NCBI GenBank assembly: GCA_036496605.1
Contig: DASXKV010000006.1
Location: 52,640 to 116,639, forward strand
Direction of reading: 5' to 3'
Source of the DNA: Gemmatimonadaceae bacterium
Lineage (GTDB): Bacteria > Gemmatimonadota > Gemmatimonadetes > Gemmatimonadales > Gemmatimonadaceae
DNA length: 64,000 bases
Shown here in pieces: positions 26,298 through 35,631 of this stretch. A program made the position numbers and the translations under genes. Below the pieces are notes generated by a model. The model was given only the letters and a program-made list of their open reading frames with translations, had not been told where the DNA came from and did not search any database. The number at the start of each line of letters is the position of its first letter. The first letter of the stretch is position 1.

Positions 26298-29200
26298 TCA
26301 GTAGCTCAGGCGAATCGTGAGGGCATAGGTGAGGAGCTGCGGCAGCTCCGCCTGGTCGACTTGCGCCGGGTTGCCGGCGACGAACTGGCTCTCGGGATCA
26401 TAACCCGTATAGTTGGTCCACATGCCGAGATTGCGAACCGACGCAGTCAGCGTCGCGTTACGAGCGCCAGCGCGCGCAGCAATGTTCATCGGGACATCAT
26501 ACGACAGCGACAGCTCGCGGAACTTTATGTACGAGGCGTCGTTGATCGTGAAGTTACGCAGCGGGCCGCCGCTGAAGAACTGCGCGAGCAGCTTCGGATC
26601 GGTGTTCTGCGGCTGGACGTACTGCAGGCACGTGTCGAAGATCTGGCAGCGTATGCGAATGTTATTGTCGAGGCGCTTGTAGCCGCTCGCCGCATCGAGC
26701 ATCGCTGACAGTCGGAAATTCTTGAAGATCGTGAGGGTGTTGGACCAGGAGCCCTCGAACGTCGGCGTTGTATGGCCCTGATAGACCTTCGGCGCGATGA
26801 GCTGACCGGTGGGACTGTAGCAATTCGTCGCACCGCCGTGCCCGTTGTCGCACATGATGCTCGCCTGCGGCACACTTACAGTGTTCGTCGCGGCGTCGTA
26901 TGTGCCCGTCGCGCCCACCACCCTGTATGAGAACCAATCGAACGGCGAGTGGCCGACGCGGTGCGCGTAATTGCCGAAATCGATGACGGTGTCTCTTCCG
27001 TTGAGGCGAATGATCTTCGCATTCTGCGTGGACATGTTGACATTCATGTCCCAGGCGAAGTTCCGCCGTTGCATGACCGACGCCTTGAACAGCGCCTCGA
27101 CGCCATGCTTCACGATCTCGCCGGCGTTGAAGTACTGATTATTGAGGCCGAAGCCCGTGCCCGGAGCGACACCGCGCGAGAGAATTGCGTCGCGCGAATC
27201 GTCGTGGAAGTAGGTGAAGTCGATTCCGAAGCGATCATGGAACATCGACGTCTCGAAACCGACCTCGGTGCCGAGCACGCGCTCCGGCTTGAGATCCGGA
27301 TTGCCGAGCGTCGACGGGGTCAGGATGCTCCTCCCGAGTGGACCCGCCGCGGGCGCGAGCGTCCGGAGTGCCGTATTCAGCAGCGGCTGTTGACCCGAGC
27401 CTCCGTACGCGCCACGTAGCCGCAGGCTATTGAGCCACGAAGGCAGATGCTGCTGGATGGCCGGCTCATCGCTCGCGACATAGGAGACGCTGACTTTCGG
27501 ATACGTGACCCAGTGCACCTGGCTGCCGAAGGAGCTGTTGTTATCCACGCGCACGGCGCCGGTGAGGTACAGGCGATCGTTGTACGCGAACTCCTCCTGG
27601 CCATAGTAGCCAAGGGTGTTGTTCTCGGTGAAGTTCTCGACCGACGGCACGGGCGTACCCGCAGAGCTCAGCGTTTGGAGGCCCGGTGCCGGGAAGTAGT
27701 CGCCTTCAGCCGAGAGCGAGTCGTTGTGTTGCGTGTAGTACTGGACGCCGAACGAGGTCTTTGAGTTCAGATACGACCGCAACTTGAGATTCGCGCTGCC
27801 GACGTAGTCGTAGGTGTTGAACGTCGCCTGATGGTTCAGCCGATAGCGATAGCCCTGCGCGGAAGCACCCCAGAAATTGGCGAGCGTGTCATTCGTGAGA
27901 TAGGGCACGTACTCGACATTCCCTTCCTGCGTCACGTCGGTACCGATCGCCAAGCGGTTCGTGAACCAAGAGAACGGGTTGTAGTTGATCGTCGCGCTGG
28001 CGGTGATGCGGTTGAGATCCTGCCAATCGTGCTGCACCTCGTCGGCGGCAGGCGGTGCACCATTGAAGCCTTGCACCCACGTACACGGGGTGTCTCCCGG
28101 GTCGCAGAATTGCGGCAGATTCGCCGGGTTCGAGTACTCCGAGTCCCACATCAATCCGCCGCAGCCTGCCTCGCAAGTGATCGTCGTATGACCGTTGACG
28201 TAGCCGAAGTTAGTCTGGAGGTTGACCTTGTCGTTAGGCGTGATCGACAGGTTCGTGCGGAAGCTCTGCTTCCGTTGCTCGTTTCCAGGATCGACGCCCT
28301 GATTATCGGTGAACGCGCCGGCTGCGAAATACGTGAACGGACCCGTGCCGCCGCTGACGTTCGCGTCATAATTCCGAAGACCGCCACGGCGGAAGATCGG
28401 CGCCCCAAGCGAGTCCTGGCGCCGCACGGTGTTGAGTCCGAGCAGCGGTCCGGTGCCGTTCGCGTCACACGTCGGCGTTCCGCCACCCGCGGGCGTGTCG
28501 ACGTGGCACCAGTTCGTGGCGATTCGGCCGGCTGCGTTCTGAAACACGTTCTGGCCACCGGTGACGGTGAAGTTGTACGTCGTGCCGCCGGTGGTGCCCT
28601 TTTTCGTGATGATGTTGATGACTCCGCGCGCCGCTTCGGTTCCGTAGAGCGTCGCCGCGGCGGGACCCTTCAAGACCTCGATGCTCTCGATCTGATCGGG
28701 ATCAAAGTCATTAAGGCGGGAGATGACACCGGAGCTGAAGGCCTGAATGGAAATACCAGTGCTCGTCTGGTTGTCGACGCGCACGCCGTCGACATAGATC
28801 AGCGGGTCGGCTGAGAGCGAGAAGCTGCCGATGCCGCGGATGCGCACCTTCGCGCCGGCGCCCACCATGCCGGTGCCCGGCAACACCATGACACCCGCAG
28901 CACGGCCATTCAGCAGCGCGTCCACTGAGGGGACCGCTTGCTTGGCCACGACGTCAGCGACGTCCACCTTCGAGACCGACGCGCCAAGCGCGCGCTTTTG
29001 CTCTCCGCCCGCGGTGCCGGTGACGATGACCTGATCGAGCTCCAGCGCCCGCTCCGACATCGCGAATTGCAGGTTTGTCGTGCCGACGCTGACCGTCTGC
29101 GTGATGGCGCGATAGCCGATCATGCGAGCATTCACGACAACCTGCGATCCCGTGACCCCAGTGATGCGGAATCGACCGGAGGCGTCGGTGACAGCGCCCT

Positions 29201-29417
29201 TCCCGGCCTGGTCCAGTACCGCGACCTGCACGCCGGGGAGTGGGCGGGCACCGGATTGAGTGATGACCGTGCCGGCGATAACCCCCTCCTGCGCCCGCGC
29301 GCTGCGCGGGACGGCGAGGAGCGCCACCGCGATGGCGACGGCAGCGGCACGCGCGGCGAGCGCGCGCGCACCGAGCCTCAGGCCTGGGCCCGAGCGAGTG
29401 AGACCTGCGAATGACAT
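26298..29417 (-). CDS. SusC/RagA-like TonB-linked outer membrane transporter (locus 1)
   Basis: A 1039-residue outer-membrane protein. It has a signal peptide (MSFAGLTRSG... RSARAQ), an N-terminal carboxypeptidase-like regulatory domain (GVIAGTVITQSGARPLPGVQV), the TonB-dependent plug (DVVAKQAVPSVDALLNGRAAGV, then YVDGVRVDN and VLKGPAAATLYGTEAARGV), and a beta-barrel ending in a Tyr (ALTIRLSY), as expected for BAM-assembled proteins. It imports a large ligand captured by SusD using TonB energy. First gene of an operon with susD, an amidohydrolase and a small membrane protein. The ribosome site GAGG lies eight bases upstream of the ATG. A CCGGTATACCGG palindrome is 200 bp upstream. Confidence 0.93.
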   Translation of the reverse strand: MSFAGLTRSGPGLRLGARALAARAAAVAIAVALLAVPRSARAQEGVIAGTVITQSGARPLPGVQVAVLDQAGKGAVTDASGRFRITGVTGSQVVVNARMIGYRAITQTVSVGTTNLQFAMSERALELDQVIVTGTAGGEQKRALGASVSKVDVADVVAKQAVPSVDALLNGRAAGVMVLPGTGMVGAGAKVRIRGIGSFSLSADPLIYVDGVRVDNQTSTGISIQAFSSGVISRLNDFDPDQIESIEVLKGPAAATLYGTEAARGVINIITKKGTTGGTTYNFTVTGGQNVFQNAAGRIATNWCHVDTPAGGGTPTCDANGTGPLLGLNTVRRQDSLGAPIFRRGGLRNYDANVSGGTGPFTYFAAGAFTDNQGVDPGNEQRKQSFRTNLSITPNDKVNLQTNFGYVNGHTTITCEAGCGGLMWDSEYSNPANLPQFCDPGDTPCTWVQGFNGAPPAADEVQHDWQDLNRITASATINYNPFSWFTNRLAIGTDVTQEGNVEYVPYLTNDTLANFWGASAQGYRYRLNHQATFNTYDYVGSANLKLRSYLNSKTSFGVQYYTQHNDSLSAEGDYFPAPGLQTLSSAGTPVPSVENFTENNTLGYYGQEEFAYNDRLYLTGAVRVDNNSSFGSQVHWVTYPKVSVSYVASDEPAIQQHLPSWLNSLRLRGAYGGSGQQPLLNTALRTLAPAAGPLGRSILTPSTLGNPDLKPERVLGTEVGFETSMFHDRFGIDFTYFHDDSRDAILSRGVAPGTGFGLNNQYFNAGEIVKHGVEALFKASVMQRRNFAWDMNVNMSTQNAKIIRLNGRDTVIDFGNYAHRVGHSPFDWFSYRVVGATGTYDAATNTVSVPQASIMCDNGHGGATNCYSPTGQLIAPKVYQGHTTPTFEGSWSNTLTIFKNFRLSAMLDAASGYKRLDNNIRIRCQIFDTCLQYVQPQNTDPKLLAQFFSGGPLRNFTINDASYIKFRELSLSYDVPMNIAARAGARNATLTASVRNLGMWTNYTGYDPESQFVAGNPAQVDQAELPQLLTYALTIRLSY

Positions 29418-29800
29418 GTTGTGTGCCTCTGCTTGGGAATGAGACTGGTTAGGCAGGTAGGCGTGGATGCGGCTTCGCCTTCAGAAACGGCCGAAGATCC
29501 GCGCAATGTGGAGACTGCAAGAGTGAACTGCAGCCGCGCGCGCCGCAAGGTGGAAAAGTTGCTGGGGCGGTGGGCCCATAAGAATGTTCAGACAAATGCA
29601 GATAAGCAGTAACTCCGGTATACCGGCCTGGCGTCACAGTTGGGAACAGCGAAGGGCGCCACTGCGGACAGCAGCCTGGCTTTACATCATGAGGCGTCGC
29701 ACCGGCTGCGCTTCTCTTCCGCTTCACAGCGGCAACGCGCCGTCTTGGCTCGTCTCGCGTTCGACTAGCAGCACGGTGGATCGCTAGACGAACCCAAGTG
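29418..29800. other. Control region between susC (locus 1) and map
   Basis: A 383-bp stretch upstream of susC that carries the palindrome at 29615-29626 and one octamer-like site near 29448. I see no convincing gene: frames of up to 92 codons here are Pro/Arg/Cys-rich and lack ribosome sites. It should hold the promoter of the SusCD operon. Confidence 0.5.
29615..29626. promoter_or_regulatory. Palindrome CCGGTATACCGG upstream of susC (locus 1), candidate GntR operator
   Basis: A perfect 12-bp inverted repeat, about 200 bp upstream of the susC ATG. Its core GGTATACC is the same as in the palindrome upstream of the second susC (52811-52820). FCD-subfamily GntR regulators commonly bind TGGTNNNACCA-like sites. 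Function inferred. Confidence 0.45.
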
Positions 29801-30553
29801 TCAGGCTGCCGGCAGTTGGGTGATCAGCAGCGGCTCTCCGTCGCGAATCACGACTGTGTGCTCGTAATGCGCCGCGAGGCAGCGGTTATGCGTGCGGAGC
29901 GTCCAGCCATCCGGCTCTTCCACGACGCGCGCGGGGCGGGCACAGATAATCGGCTCGATGGCGAGCACCATGCCTTCGGTCAACGTCCCACGCGTCATCA
30001 GGCTGTCATAGTTAGGCACCGATGGCGATTCGTGGATCGAACGGCCGACGCCGTGGCCGCACATCTCGCGCACCACGGCGAAATCGTGGCGCTTCACCTC
30101 GTCCTCCACGACGCGCCCGATCTCACGAATCGGATTTCCCGCGCGCGCCACGGTCATCGCCCGCGCGAACGCGCGCTGCGCACACTTCCGGAGCTTGCGC
30201 GCTTCCGCCGTCACGGGGGGAATCGTGACCGTGATCGCCGCATCGGCAACGAAGCCGTCGAGCTCCGCGGTGACGTCGATCTTGACGACGTCGCCCGGCG
30301 CGAGCACACGCGGCCCCGGCACGCCGTGAACGATCTGCTCGTTGACGCTGATGCAGCTGAAGCCGGGGAAGTCGTAGCTGAGCTGCGGCGCCGAGCGGGC
30401 GTCATGCCGGCGCAGAAAGGCAGCACCAATGGCGTCGAGCTGCGCGGTCGAGAGGCCAGGTCGCGTCGCGTGCTCCATCTCGCGCAGCGCCCGCGCCACG
30501 AGGGCGCCAACGCGCTCGAGGCCGGCCAGATCAGACTTCGAGGAAACGGTCAC
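29801..30553 (-). CDS. map: Methionine aminopeptidase, type I
   Basis: A 250-residue enzyme that removes the initiator methionine from new proteins. All five metal ligands are in place: the two Asp in VKIDVTAELDGFVADAAI, His in MCGHGVGR, Glu in LAIEPIICAR and Glu in YEHTVVI. The substrate-binding VHGVPGP motif and the SVNEQIVHG loop match type I MetAP, with no N-terminal extension. The GTG start at 30551-30553 follows from the protein start MTVSSKSDLAG. It lies just downstream of the haem membrane protein on the same strand, separated by a family A repeat. The gene is a single-domain copy, and a second housekeeping copy may exist elsewhere. Confidence 0.94.
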   Translation of the reverse strand: MTVSSKSDLAGLERVGALVARALREMEHATRPGLSTAQLDAIGAAFLRRHDARSAPQLSYDFPGFSCISVNEQIVHGVPGPRVLAPGDVVKIDVTAELDGFVADAAITVTIPPVTAEARKLRKCAQRAFARAMTVARAGNPIREIGRVVEDEVKRHDFAVVREMCGHGVGRSIHESPSVPNYDSLMTRGTLTEGMVLAIEPIICARPARVVEEPDGWTLRTHNRCLAAHYEHTVVIRDGEPLLITQLPAA

Positions 30554-30559
30554 GCGACG

Positions 30560-30588
30560 AGGGCTAGGGAATAGGGGCTACGGGCTAG
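30560..30588. repeat. Family A tract overlapping a stop codon
   Basis: Units GGGCTAGGGAATAGGGGCTA then CGGGCTAG. The TAG stop of the haem membrane protein (30578-30580) and its last few codons are inside the tract. Confidence 0.65.
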
Positions 30589-31174
30589 CGCTCAAATACG
30601 GTCTGTGTCTCACACCTAACGAGCGGCGTTTGCGCAGCGCGAACCGCCAACGAAAGAACGATGCGACGACGATCACGAGCAGACTGAGCTCGATCGCGAC
30701 CTTCTCCGCGTCGAGATAATCGATCGGATTGTCCTTCAGCGACGGATCCGACCAGATGCCATGAACGAAGAATAGCGCGGCCGTGAGGTACGTGCCGTAG
30801 TGGATGATCCGCCACCGGTCGTGTCCGATGGCCGCGCGATAGTACGACGTCACGACGACGACGATCAGCACGTACAACGCCGCGGCACCAAGGGTGTTGA
30901 TGACCTGCTGCTTCGGTCCAACCATCGGATACAGCACGTCGACGAAGCGGAACTTGGCCTCGGTCGACGCGAGCAACAGCACGACATGCAGCACCGACAG
31001 CGTCAGTGCGGTGTAGCCGGTCCAGTTATGAATCTTGAAATAATTGATTCGCTTGTGTGGCCACCGTTTCCATGGGTTGTACTTCACACCCATGAGGAGA
31101 CCGAGGAGGATGTTGCACGAGATGACGATGACGGCGACGATGCCGACGTCGCTCGATAATTCGAGGGCAGACAT
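30578..31174 (-). CDS. Ferric-reductase-like transmembrane haem protein
   Basis: A 198-residue membrane protein with about six spans. Four His sit where a ferric-reductase/cytochrome b-type domain binds haem: FKIHNWTGY, LSVLHVVLLL, IIHYGTYL and FFVHGIW. No FAD or NAD domain follows, so it would carry electrons in partnership with another protein, as MsrQ-like proteins do. The C-terminal residues are basic and then encoded by a family A repeat. It precedes map on the same strand by 25 bp, although functional linkage to map is unlikely. Role in respiratory or periplasmic redox is inferred. Confidence 0.75.
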   Translation of the reverse strand: MSALELSSDVGIVAVIVISCNILLGLLMGVKYNPWKRWPHKRINYFKIHNWTGYTALTLSVLHVVLLLASTEAKFRFVDVLYPMVGPKQQVINTLGAAALYVLIVVVVTSYYRAAIGHDRWRIIHYGTYLTAALFFVHGIWSDPSLKDNPIDYLDAEKVAIELSLLVIVVASFFRWRFALRKRRSLGVRHRPYLSASP

Positions 31175-31232
31175 TCTGGAAAATCTAAGAGCGCAGCCGC
31201 TGAAGGGCGCAGTCGCGCCTCACTCGCGTTGT

Positions 31233-33821
31233 TTATTCAGTCCGCAGCGCCTCTATCGGATCCACTCTCGTCGCCCGAAGCGCCGGCACGTACGACGCCA
31301 CCAGCGCGACCACGGCGAGCAGAAGCGCCATGACAACGTAGACGAACGGGTCGAGTGCGCTCACGCCGAACATCAGTGAGACGAACAGGCGCGTCGACAG
31401 AGCGGCGACGATGGCGCCCGCGATCAGACCGACGCCCACGAGGCGCGCCCCATGGCTGAGTACGAGACGGAAGACGTCGTCCGTCTGCGCACCGAGCGCG
31501 AGACGCACGCCGAACTCCCGCGTGCGCTGCGCCACAACGAATGACACGACGCCATACAGTCCAACCGCCGCGAGGAGCGCGCCGATCACACCGAACAGCA
31601 TGAAGATGAACGTGCCGATCCGCCATGGCGCGAGCTGTGGCTCGATCATCGCCGTCATCGGACGCACGGTCGCGAAGGCGACGCGCGCGTCGAGCGACTG
31701 CAGTTCCCGGCGCAACGTGCCGGCCACGGGCGCAGGCTCCTCGGTCGTGCGCACGTACATCATCGTCAGCGGCGGCATCTCCGGGCCGCGCTGTGCGATC
31801 GGCCGGTACATGAACGGATCGGGATCGCGTGTCACGTCGCCATAATGAGCGTCCGCGACCACTCCGACGATTTGCGAGCAGCTGCCACCGCGAGCACCGG
31901 GCCCGTCGTTGATACACGCCGAGAGTGGATTCACGCCGTGCAGATAGCGCCGCACGAAGGTTTGATTCACGATGGCGACGGGTGCGCCCGACTCGCGATC
32001 GTCGGCGTTGAAGGCGCGGCCTTGAACGATGGGGATGCCCGCGGTCGCGAAGAAGTCGGGATCGACGAAATCCGCCGATGTCGGCCGCGGACGGCCGTCC
32101 GGCGACGGAGCGCTCGGGATGTCGACGCCGAAGGTAATGTTCATCTCGAAAGGCATCGCCGCGCCTAACGCGGCGCTGCGCACCCCGGGCAGCGTCTTGA
32201 CGCGCGCCAGCGCTCGGTTCCAATAGTCGATCGCCTGCTCGCGGGTGAAACGGGCGCCGCGGACGTCGGCGCTGGCGAGCAGGAGCCGGTCGGCGGCGAA
32301 GCCGGTGTCGACAGCCTTCACATTGCGCAGGCTGCGCACGAAGAGACCGGCGGCGACGAGGAGCGCGAGCGACGCGCCGAGCTGCACGACAACGAGCGCG
32401 TCGCGCCCGATGGACCGTCCGGCCCGCGCTCGGCTCGCCACGCCGAGCACCGAATAGAGTTGCTGGCGAGTCGCTCGCCAGGCCGGAGCGAGACCGAACG
32501 CCAGCGTCGTGACCGCGGCAACGGCGGCGGTGAAGAGCAGCGCGCGGTCGTCCACCACGGAGGGCATCGGCGGCAACGGCAACATCGCGGGGAGGAGCGC
32601 CGCGCCCGCGATCGCGACCCCAACCGCCGCCGCACCGCCTAACGCAGCGAGGAGGAGACTTTCGGTGAGAAGCTGCCGGGCGAGCCGCTCCCGTGTCGCG
32701 CCTAACGACAACCGGACCGCAATCTCATGAGAACGATTCGCGGCGCGGACGAGGAGTAGATTCGCAACGTTCGCGCAGGCAATGAGCAGGACCGTCCCGG
32801 TGATCGCGAGGAACCAGAGCGAGACGGGCATCGAGCGACGTCCGGCGCCGCGTCCGGGCCGCGCCGCATTCCCGGCCCCCGCGACCTTCGTCAGGCTGAC
32901 ACGACGCGGCGGAGGCGGAGCCGCCGCCCCGCCGCGACCGCCACCCGGTCCGCCAATCTGCACGCGCACCTCGCTCCCCGACGGCATGCCGCCTCCGGGC
33001 CCGAGTCCGGTCGGCGGGAGATCGGCGCCCTCGTCGCGCGCGGCGAGGAGCGCTGCCTGCACCGACGCCTGCGCCTGCTCACGTATCGCGTTAGGCGCCA
33101 GACGGCCGATCACGCTCAACCACGACGCGAAGCGCGACCGGACCATGCGGTCGTCATACCCGAGATCGGTGGCGGTACCGAGTGGCACCCAGAGCGACGG
33201 CGCGCCCGCGTCGATGCCGGTGAAGCTCTTCGGCGCGACGCCGATGATCGTGAACGAGTGGCCGTTGAGCACGATCGATTGACCAATGACGCGCGGGTCG
33301 CCCGAATACGCGCGCTGGAAATATTCCCAGCCGAGCATCGCGACCGGAATCGCAGCGCTCTCGCGATCGTCGTCGACGGTGATCGTGCGACCGACGGCCG
33401 CGCGCGTGCCGAGCGTGGCGAAGTAATCGCCCGACGCGAGCATGACTGGCTCGCTCCGGGCTTGATCACCACGTCCCACTTCGATGCTCGTGCGCGCGAA
33501 TGCGGCCGCGTGGGCGAATCCCTTCGCGCGATCGCGAACGTTGACGAAGTCGGGATATGACAGGACGCCCGTCATTGTTGGCGGTCCGTTCGGCAACTGC
33601 AGCTCGAGCTCGACGCGCATCAGGTGTGATGCGTCCACCACGCCCGCGGGCGGACGGAAGAGAATCGCGTCGACGATGCCGAACATCACCGTGTTGGCGC
33701 CGATGCCGATCGCCAGCGTGAGGACGGCGACGAGTGTGAAACCTGGTGATGTGCGCAGCTTGCGCAGGCCGTACTGGAGATCTTGCAGGAAGGCTGACAT
33801 TGGTGGGGGAGGGACTTTCAA
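31233..33821 (-). CDS. ABC transporter permease, ADOP/MacB-FtsX type, second copy
   Basis: An 862-residue orphan permease of the same family as the one at 6999-9437. Order of parts: cytoplasmic start (FLQDLQYGLRKLRTSPGF), first span (TLVAVLTLAIGIGANTVMF), MacB core domain, an Arg-Gly/Pro-rich insert at about 277-334 (GGPGGGRGG, then APPPPRR), FtsX domain, second periplasmic domain, second FtsX domain and the end signature YVPALRATRVDPIEALRTE. No ATPase gene is adjacent. Probably works in envelope or efflux processes with a separately encoded ATPase. The low-complexity insert is absent from the copy at 6999, so the two have diverged. Family call strong. Confidence 0.9.
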   Translation of the reverse strand: MKVPPPPMSAFLQDLQYGLRKLRTSPGFTLVAVLTLAIGIGANTVMFGIVDAILFRPPAGVVDASHLMRVELELQLPNGPPTMTGVLSYPDFVNVRDRAKGFAHAAAFARTSIEVGRGDQARSEPVMLASGDYFATLGTRAAVGRTITVDDDRESAAIPVAMLGWEYFQRAYSGDPRVIGQSIVLNGHSFTIIGVAPKSFTGIDAGAPSLWVPLGTATDLGYDDRMVRSRFASWLSVIGRLAPNAIREQAQASVQAALLAARDEGADLPPTGLGPGGGMPSGSEVRVQIGGPGGGRGGAAAPPPPRRVSLTKVAGAGNAARPGRGAGRRSMPVSLWFLAITGTVLLIACANVANLLLVRAANRSHEIAVRLSLGATRERLARQLLTESLLLAALGGAAAVGVAIAGAALLPAMLPLPPMPSVVDDRALLFTAAVAAVTTLAFGLAPAWRATRQQLYSVLGVASRARAGRSIGRDALVVVQLGASLALLVAAGLFVRSLRNVKAVDTGFAADRLLLASADVRGARFTREQAIDYWNRALARVKTLPGVRSAALGAAMPFEMNITFGVDIPSAPSPDGRPRPTSADFVDPDFFATAGIPIVQGRAFNADDRESGAPVAIVNQTFVRRYLHGVNPLSACINDGPGARGGSCSQIVGVVADAHYGDVTRDPDPFMYRPIAQRGPEMPPLTMMYVRTTEEPAPVAGTLRRELQSLDARVAFATVRPMTAMIEPQLAPWRIGTFIFMLFGVIGALLAAVGLYGVVSFVVAQRTREFGVRLALGAQTDDVFRLVLSHGARLVGVGLIAGAIVAALSTRLFVSLMFGVSALDPFVYVVMALLLAVVALVASYVPALRATRVDPIEALRTE

Positions 33822-33953
33822 TTCGTCACTAGTCTACCCCTCTAGGTTGCTTGCCGCCTCCGATAGTTTCGCGGTCGCACACGCCATTATGTCGCAAACG
33901 CTTTAGGACGCGTATGTTGGTGCGCCGCCGGACACCATCCCGCGAGGCCATCG

Positions 33954-35177
33954 ATGGGCAAGCTGATCGTACTCATGATCACGGCGTTCGTCGACATGGT
34001 CGGCTTCGCCATGGTCCTCCCGCTCCTGCCTTTTTATGCGGCGAGCATGGGTGCGACGGGCTTCGTCGTGGGGCTTCTCATCTCCACGTTCTCGGTCGCC
34101 CAGCTCGTGAGCGCGCCGACCTGGGGGCGGATCTCGGATACGTTCGGCCGCCGTCCGGCCGTGATTTCGGGTTTACTCATTTCGGCCGCCGCGTACGTGG
34201 TGTTCGGTCTTGCCGGCACGATCTGGGTGCTCTTGGTCTCGCGAGTCGTGCAGGGCGTAGGCGGGGGGACGGTCGGCGTCCTCCAGGCGTACGTCGCCGA
34301 CGCGAGTCATCCCGACGATCGCGCCAAAGGCCTTGGTTGGCTCTCGGCGGCGACGAGCGGGGGCGCCGTCGTCGGGCCGGTACTCGGATCGCTCTTCGTG
34401 GATTGGTGGGGACACCGCGGGCCTGGATTCGGCGCCGCGGGATTTTGTATCCTCAGCTCGCTCTTTGCGTGGAAATACCTGCGCGAATCGGCGGGGATGC
34501 GAACGACGACGGAGCATGCGCTACCCGTCAGGTCGTTAGGCGCGGAAGGTAGCGTGCTCGGACGGGTCATCGTGCATCCCGGCGACCCGGCGCCGCGACT
34601 GATCTGGATCTACGCCATCGCGATCGGTGGATTCTATGGTACCGCCCCGCTCCTGTCTCTGCTCTTCGCCGATCGGCTGAATGTCACCGAACGGAACGTG
34701 GGCCTGTTCATCACGTACTTCGGCGCAATGGGAGTGCTCGTTCGCGCGGGCGTGCTCGGGTTCGCGGTGAAGAAGCTGGGTGAGGCGCGCCTGGCACGGC
34801 TGGGGATCGTTCTGCTCGCAGCAGGCCTCGGCGTCATCGCCGTCGCACATTCGTACCTAACGACATTCATCGCCATCACGCTCATGCCGCTGGGCACGGC
34901 GTTTCTCTTCCCGTGCATAACGGCGCTGCTGTCGCGCGTCGTGCCGAGCAGGGAGCGGGGGCTGCACATGGGTGTGCAGCAGACCTATGGCGGCGTGTCG
35001 CGCGTCATTTTCCCGATGCTCACTGGATTTATGATGGACCGATTCGGCACCGGATCGCCGTACGCCCTGGCCGCCGTGCTGGTCGCTGCGACGCTGCTGA
35101 TTACCGCCCCGCTGGAGGACTACATGGGCTCGCGCAAGCCCGCGAGCCCGCAGCCGGAACTCGAGATGGAGACCTGA
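33954..35177 (+). CDS. Major facilitator superfamily transporter (TetA/drug:H+ antiporter type)
   Basis: A 407-residue protein with 12 membrane spans. The MFS motif A is seen as GRISDTFGRRPAVISG after the second span (about 62-78), and ALLFVGPVLG-type motif C glycines occur in span 5 (TSGGAVVGPVLGSLF). Family members export drugs such as tetracyclines, or small metabolites, using the proton gradient. The ATG at 33954 follows a GCGAGG sequence. It stands alone with divergent and convergent neighbours. I see no sign of a regulator beside it. Substrate unknown; it should not be called a resistance gene from sequence alone. Confidence 0.88.
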   Translation: MGKLIVLMITAFVDMVGFAMVLPLLPFYAASMGATGFVVGLLISTFSVAQLVSAPTWGRISDTFGRRPAVISGLLISAAAYVVFGLAGTIWVLLVSRVVQGVGGGTVGVLQAYVADASHPDDRAKGLGWLSAATSGGAVVGPVLGSLFVDWWGHRGPGFGAAGFCILSSLFAWKYLRESAGMRTTTEHALPVRSLGAEGSVLGRVIVHPGDPAPRLIWIYAIAIGGFYGTAPLLSLLFADRLNVTERNVGLFITYFGAMGVLVRAGVLGFAVKKLGEARLARLGIVLLAAGLGVIAVAHSYLTTFIAITLMPLGTAFLFPCITALLSRVVPSRERGLHMGVQQTYGGVSRVIFPMLTGFMMDRFGTGSPYALAAVLVAATLLITAPLEDYMGSRKPASPQPELEMET

Positions 35178-35182
35178 CCCTC

Positions 35183-35512
35183 TCAGTCCTCCGCGCCGAA
35201 AGTGATATCGGTGTCGATCGGCTTGCCGTGACGCCACACGCCTTCGCCGGCGCGCGGCGGCATCACGACCTCGAATCGCACCTCGAGCGGCTGTGGCTCG
35301 TCGGCAAATGTGGGCCGGAGATTCTCGAGCACGCTCGTGTAGGCATCGACATGATTCTCCGCCGTCACGAGCCCGACATGGATGGGATGAGCGAAGCGCT
35401 GCATCTCGAGCGCCCCGGGCACCTTCTCGGCCACATAATAGATGTAAGTCTGCATTTGGTCGTGTGATGGGATGTCGTAACGTGGACTGACGCTCGGACC
35501 GCGAAAAGGCAA
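35183..35512 (-). CDS. Hypothetical protein, 109 residues
   Basis: A soluble protein, convergent with the MFS gene (5 bp apart). The outer start is TTG at 35510-35512; the first ATG, at 35453-35455, would leave 90 residues. The body has a clear alternation of hydrophobic and polar residues (YIYYVAEKVPGALEMQRF, then PIHVGLVTAENHVDAY and LEVRFEVVMPPRAGEG), consistent with a small alpha/beta fold. No signal peptide, membrane span or family motif. Composition supports a real protein; function unknown. Confidence 0.5.
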   Translation of the reverse strand: MPFRGPSVSPRYDIPSHDQMQTYIYYVAEKVPGALEMQRFAHPIHVGLVTAENHVDAYTSVLENLRPTFADEPQPLEVRFEVVMPPRAGEGVWRHGKPIDTDITFGAED

Positions 35513-35631
35513 CAGTCGTCACCGATTGCCGCGCACCAGGCCGAAAATCCCGCTCGCCCCTTCAGCCTCTCTCGGGGCAATCGCGAACAGTAGCATGCTC
35601 GGACTCGAGCTCCCTAACGGACGGTCCGATC

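Noticed and set aside
29449..29727. 92-codon minus-strand frame upstream of susC
   Set aside because: Pro/Cys/Arg-rich, no ribosome site, and it spans the GGTATACC palindrome and probable promoter.
33954..35177. Calling the MFS protein a tetracycline resistance determinant
   Set aside because: Motif A and 12 spans only place it in the drug:H+ antiporter branch; nothing in sequence or context shows the substrate.
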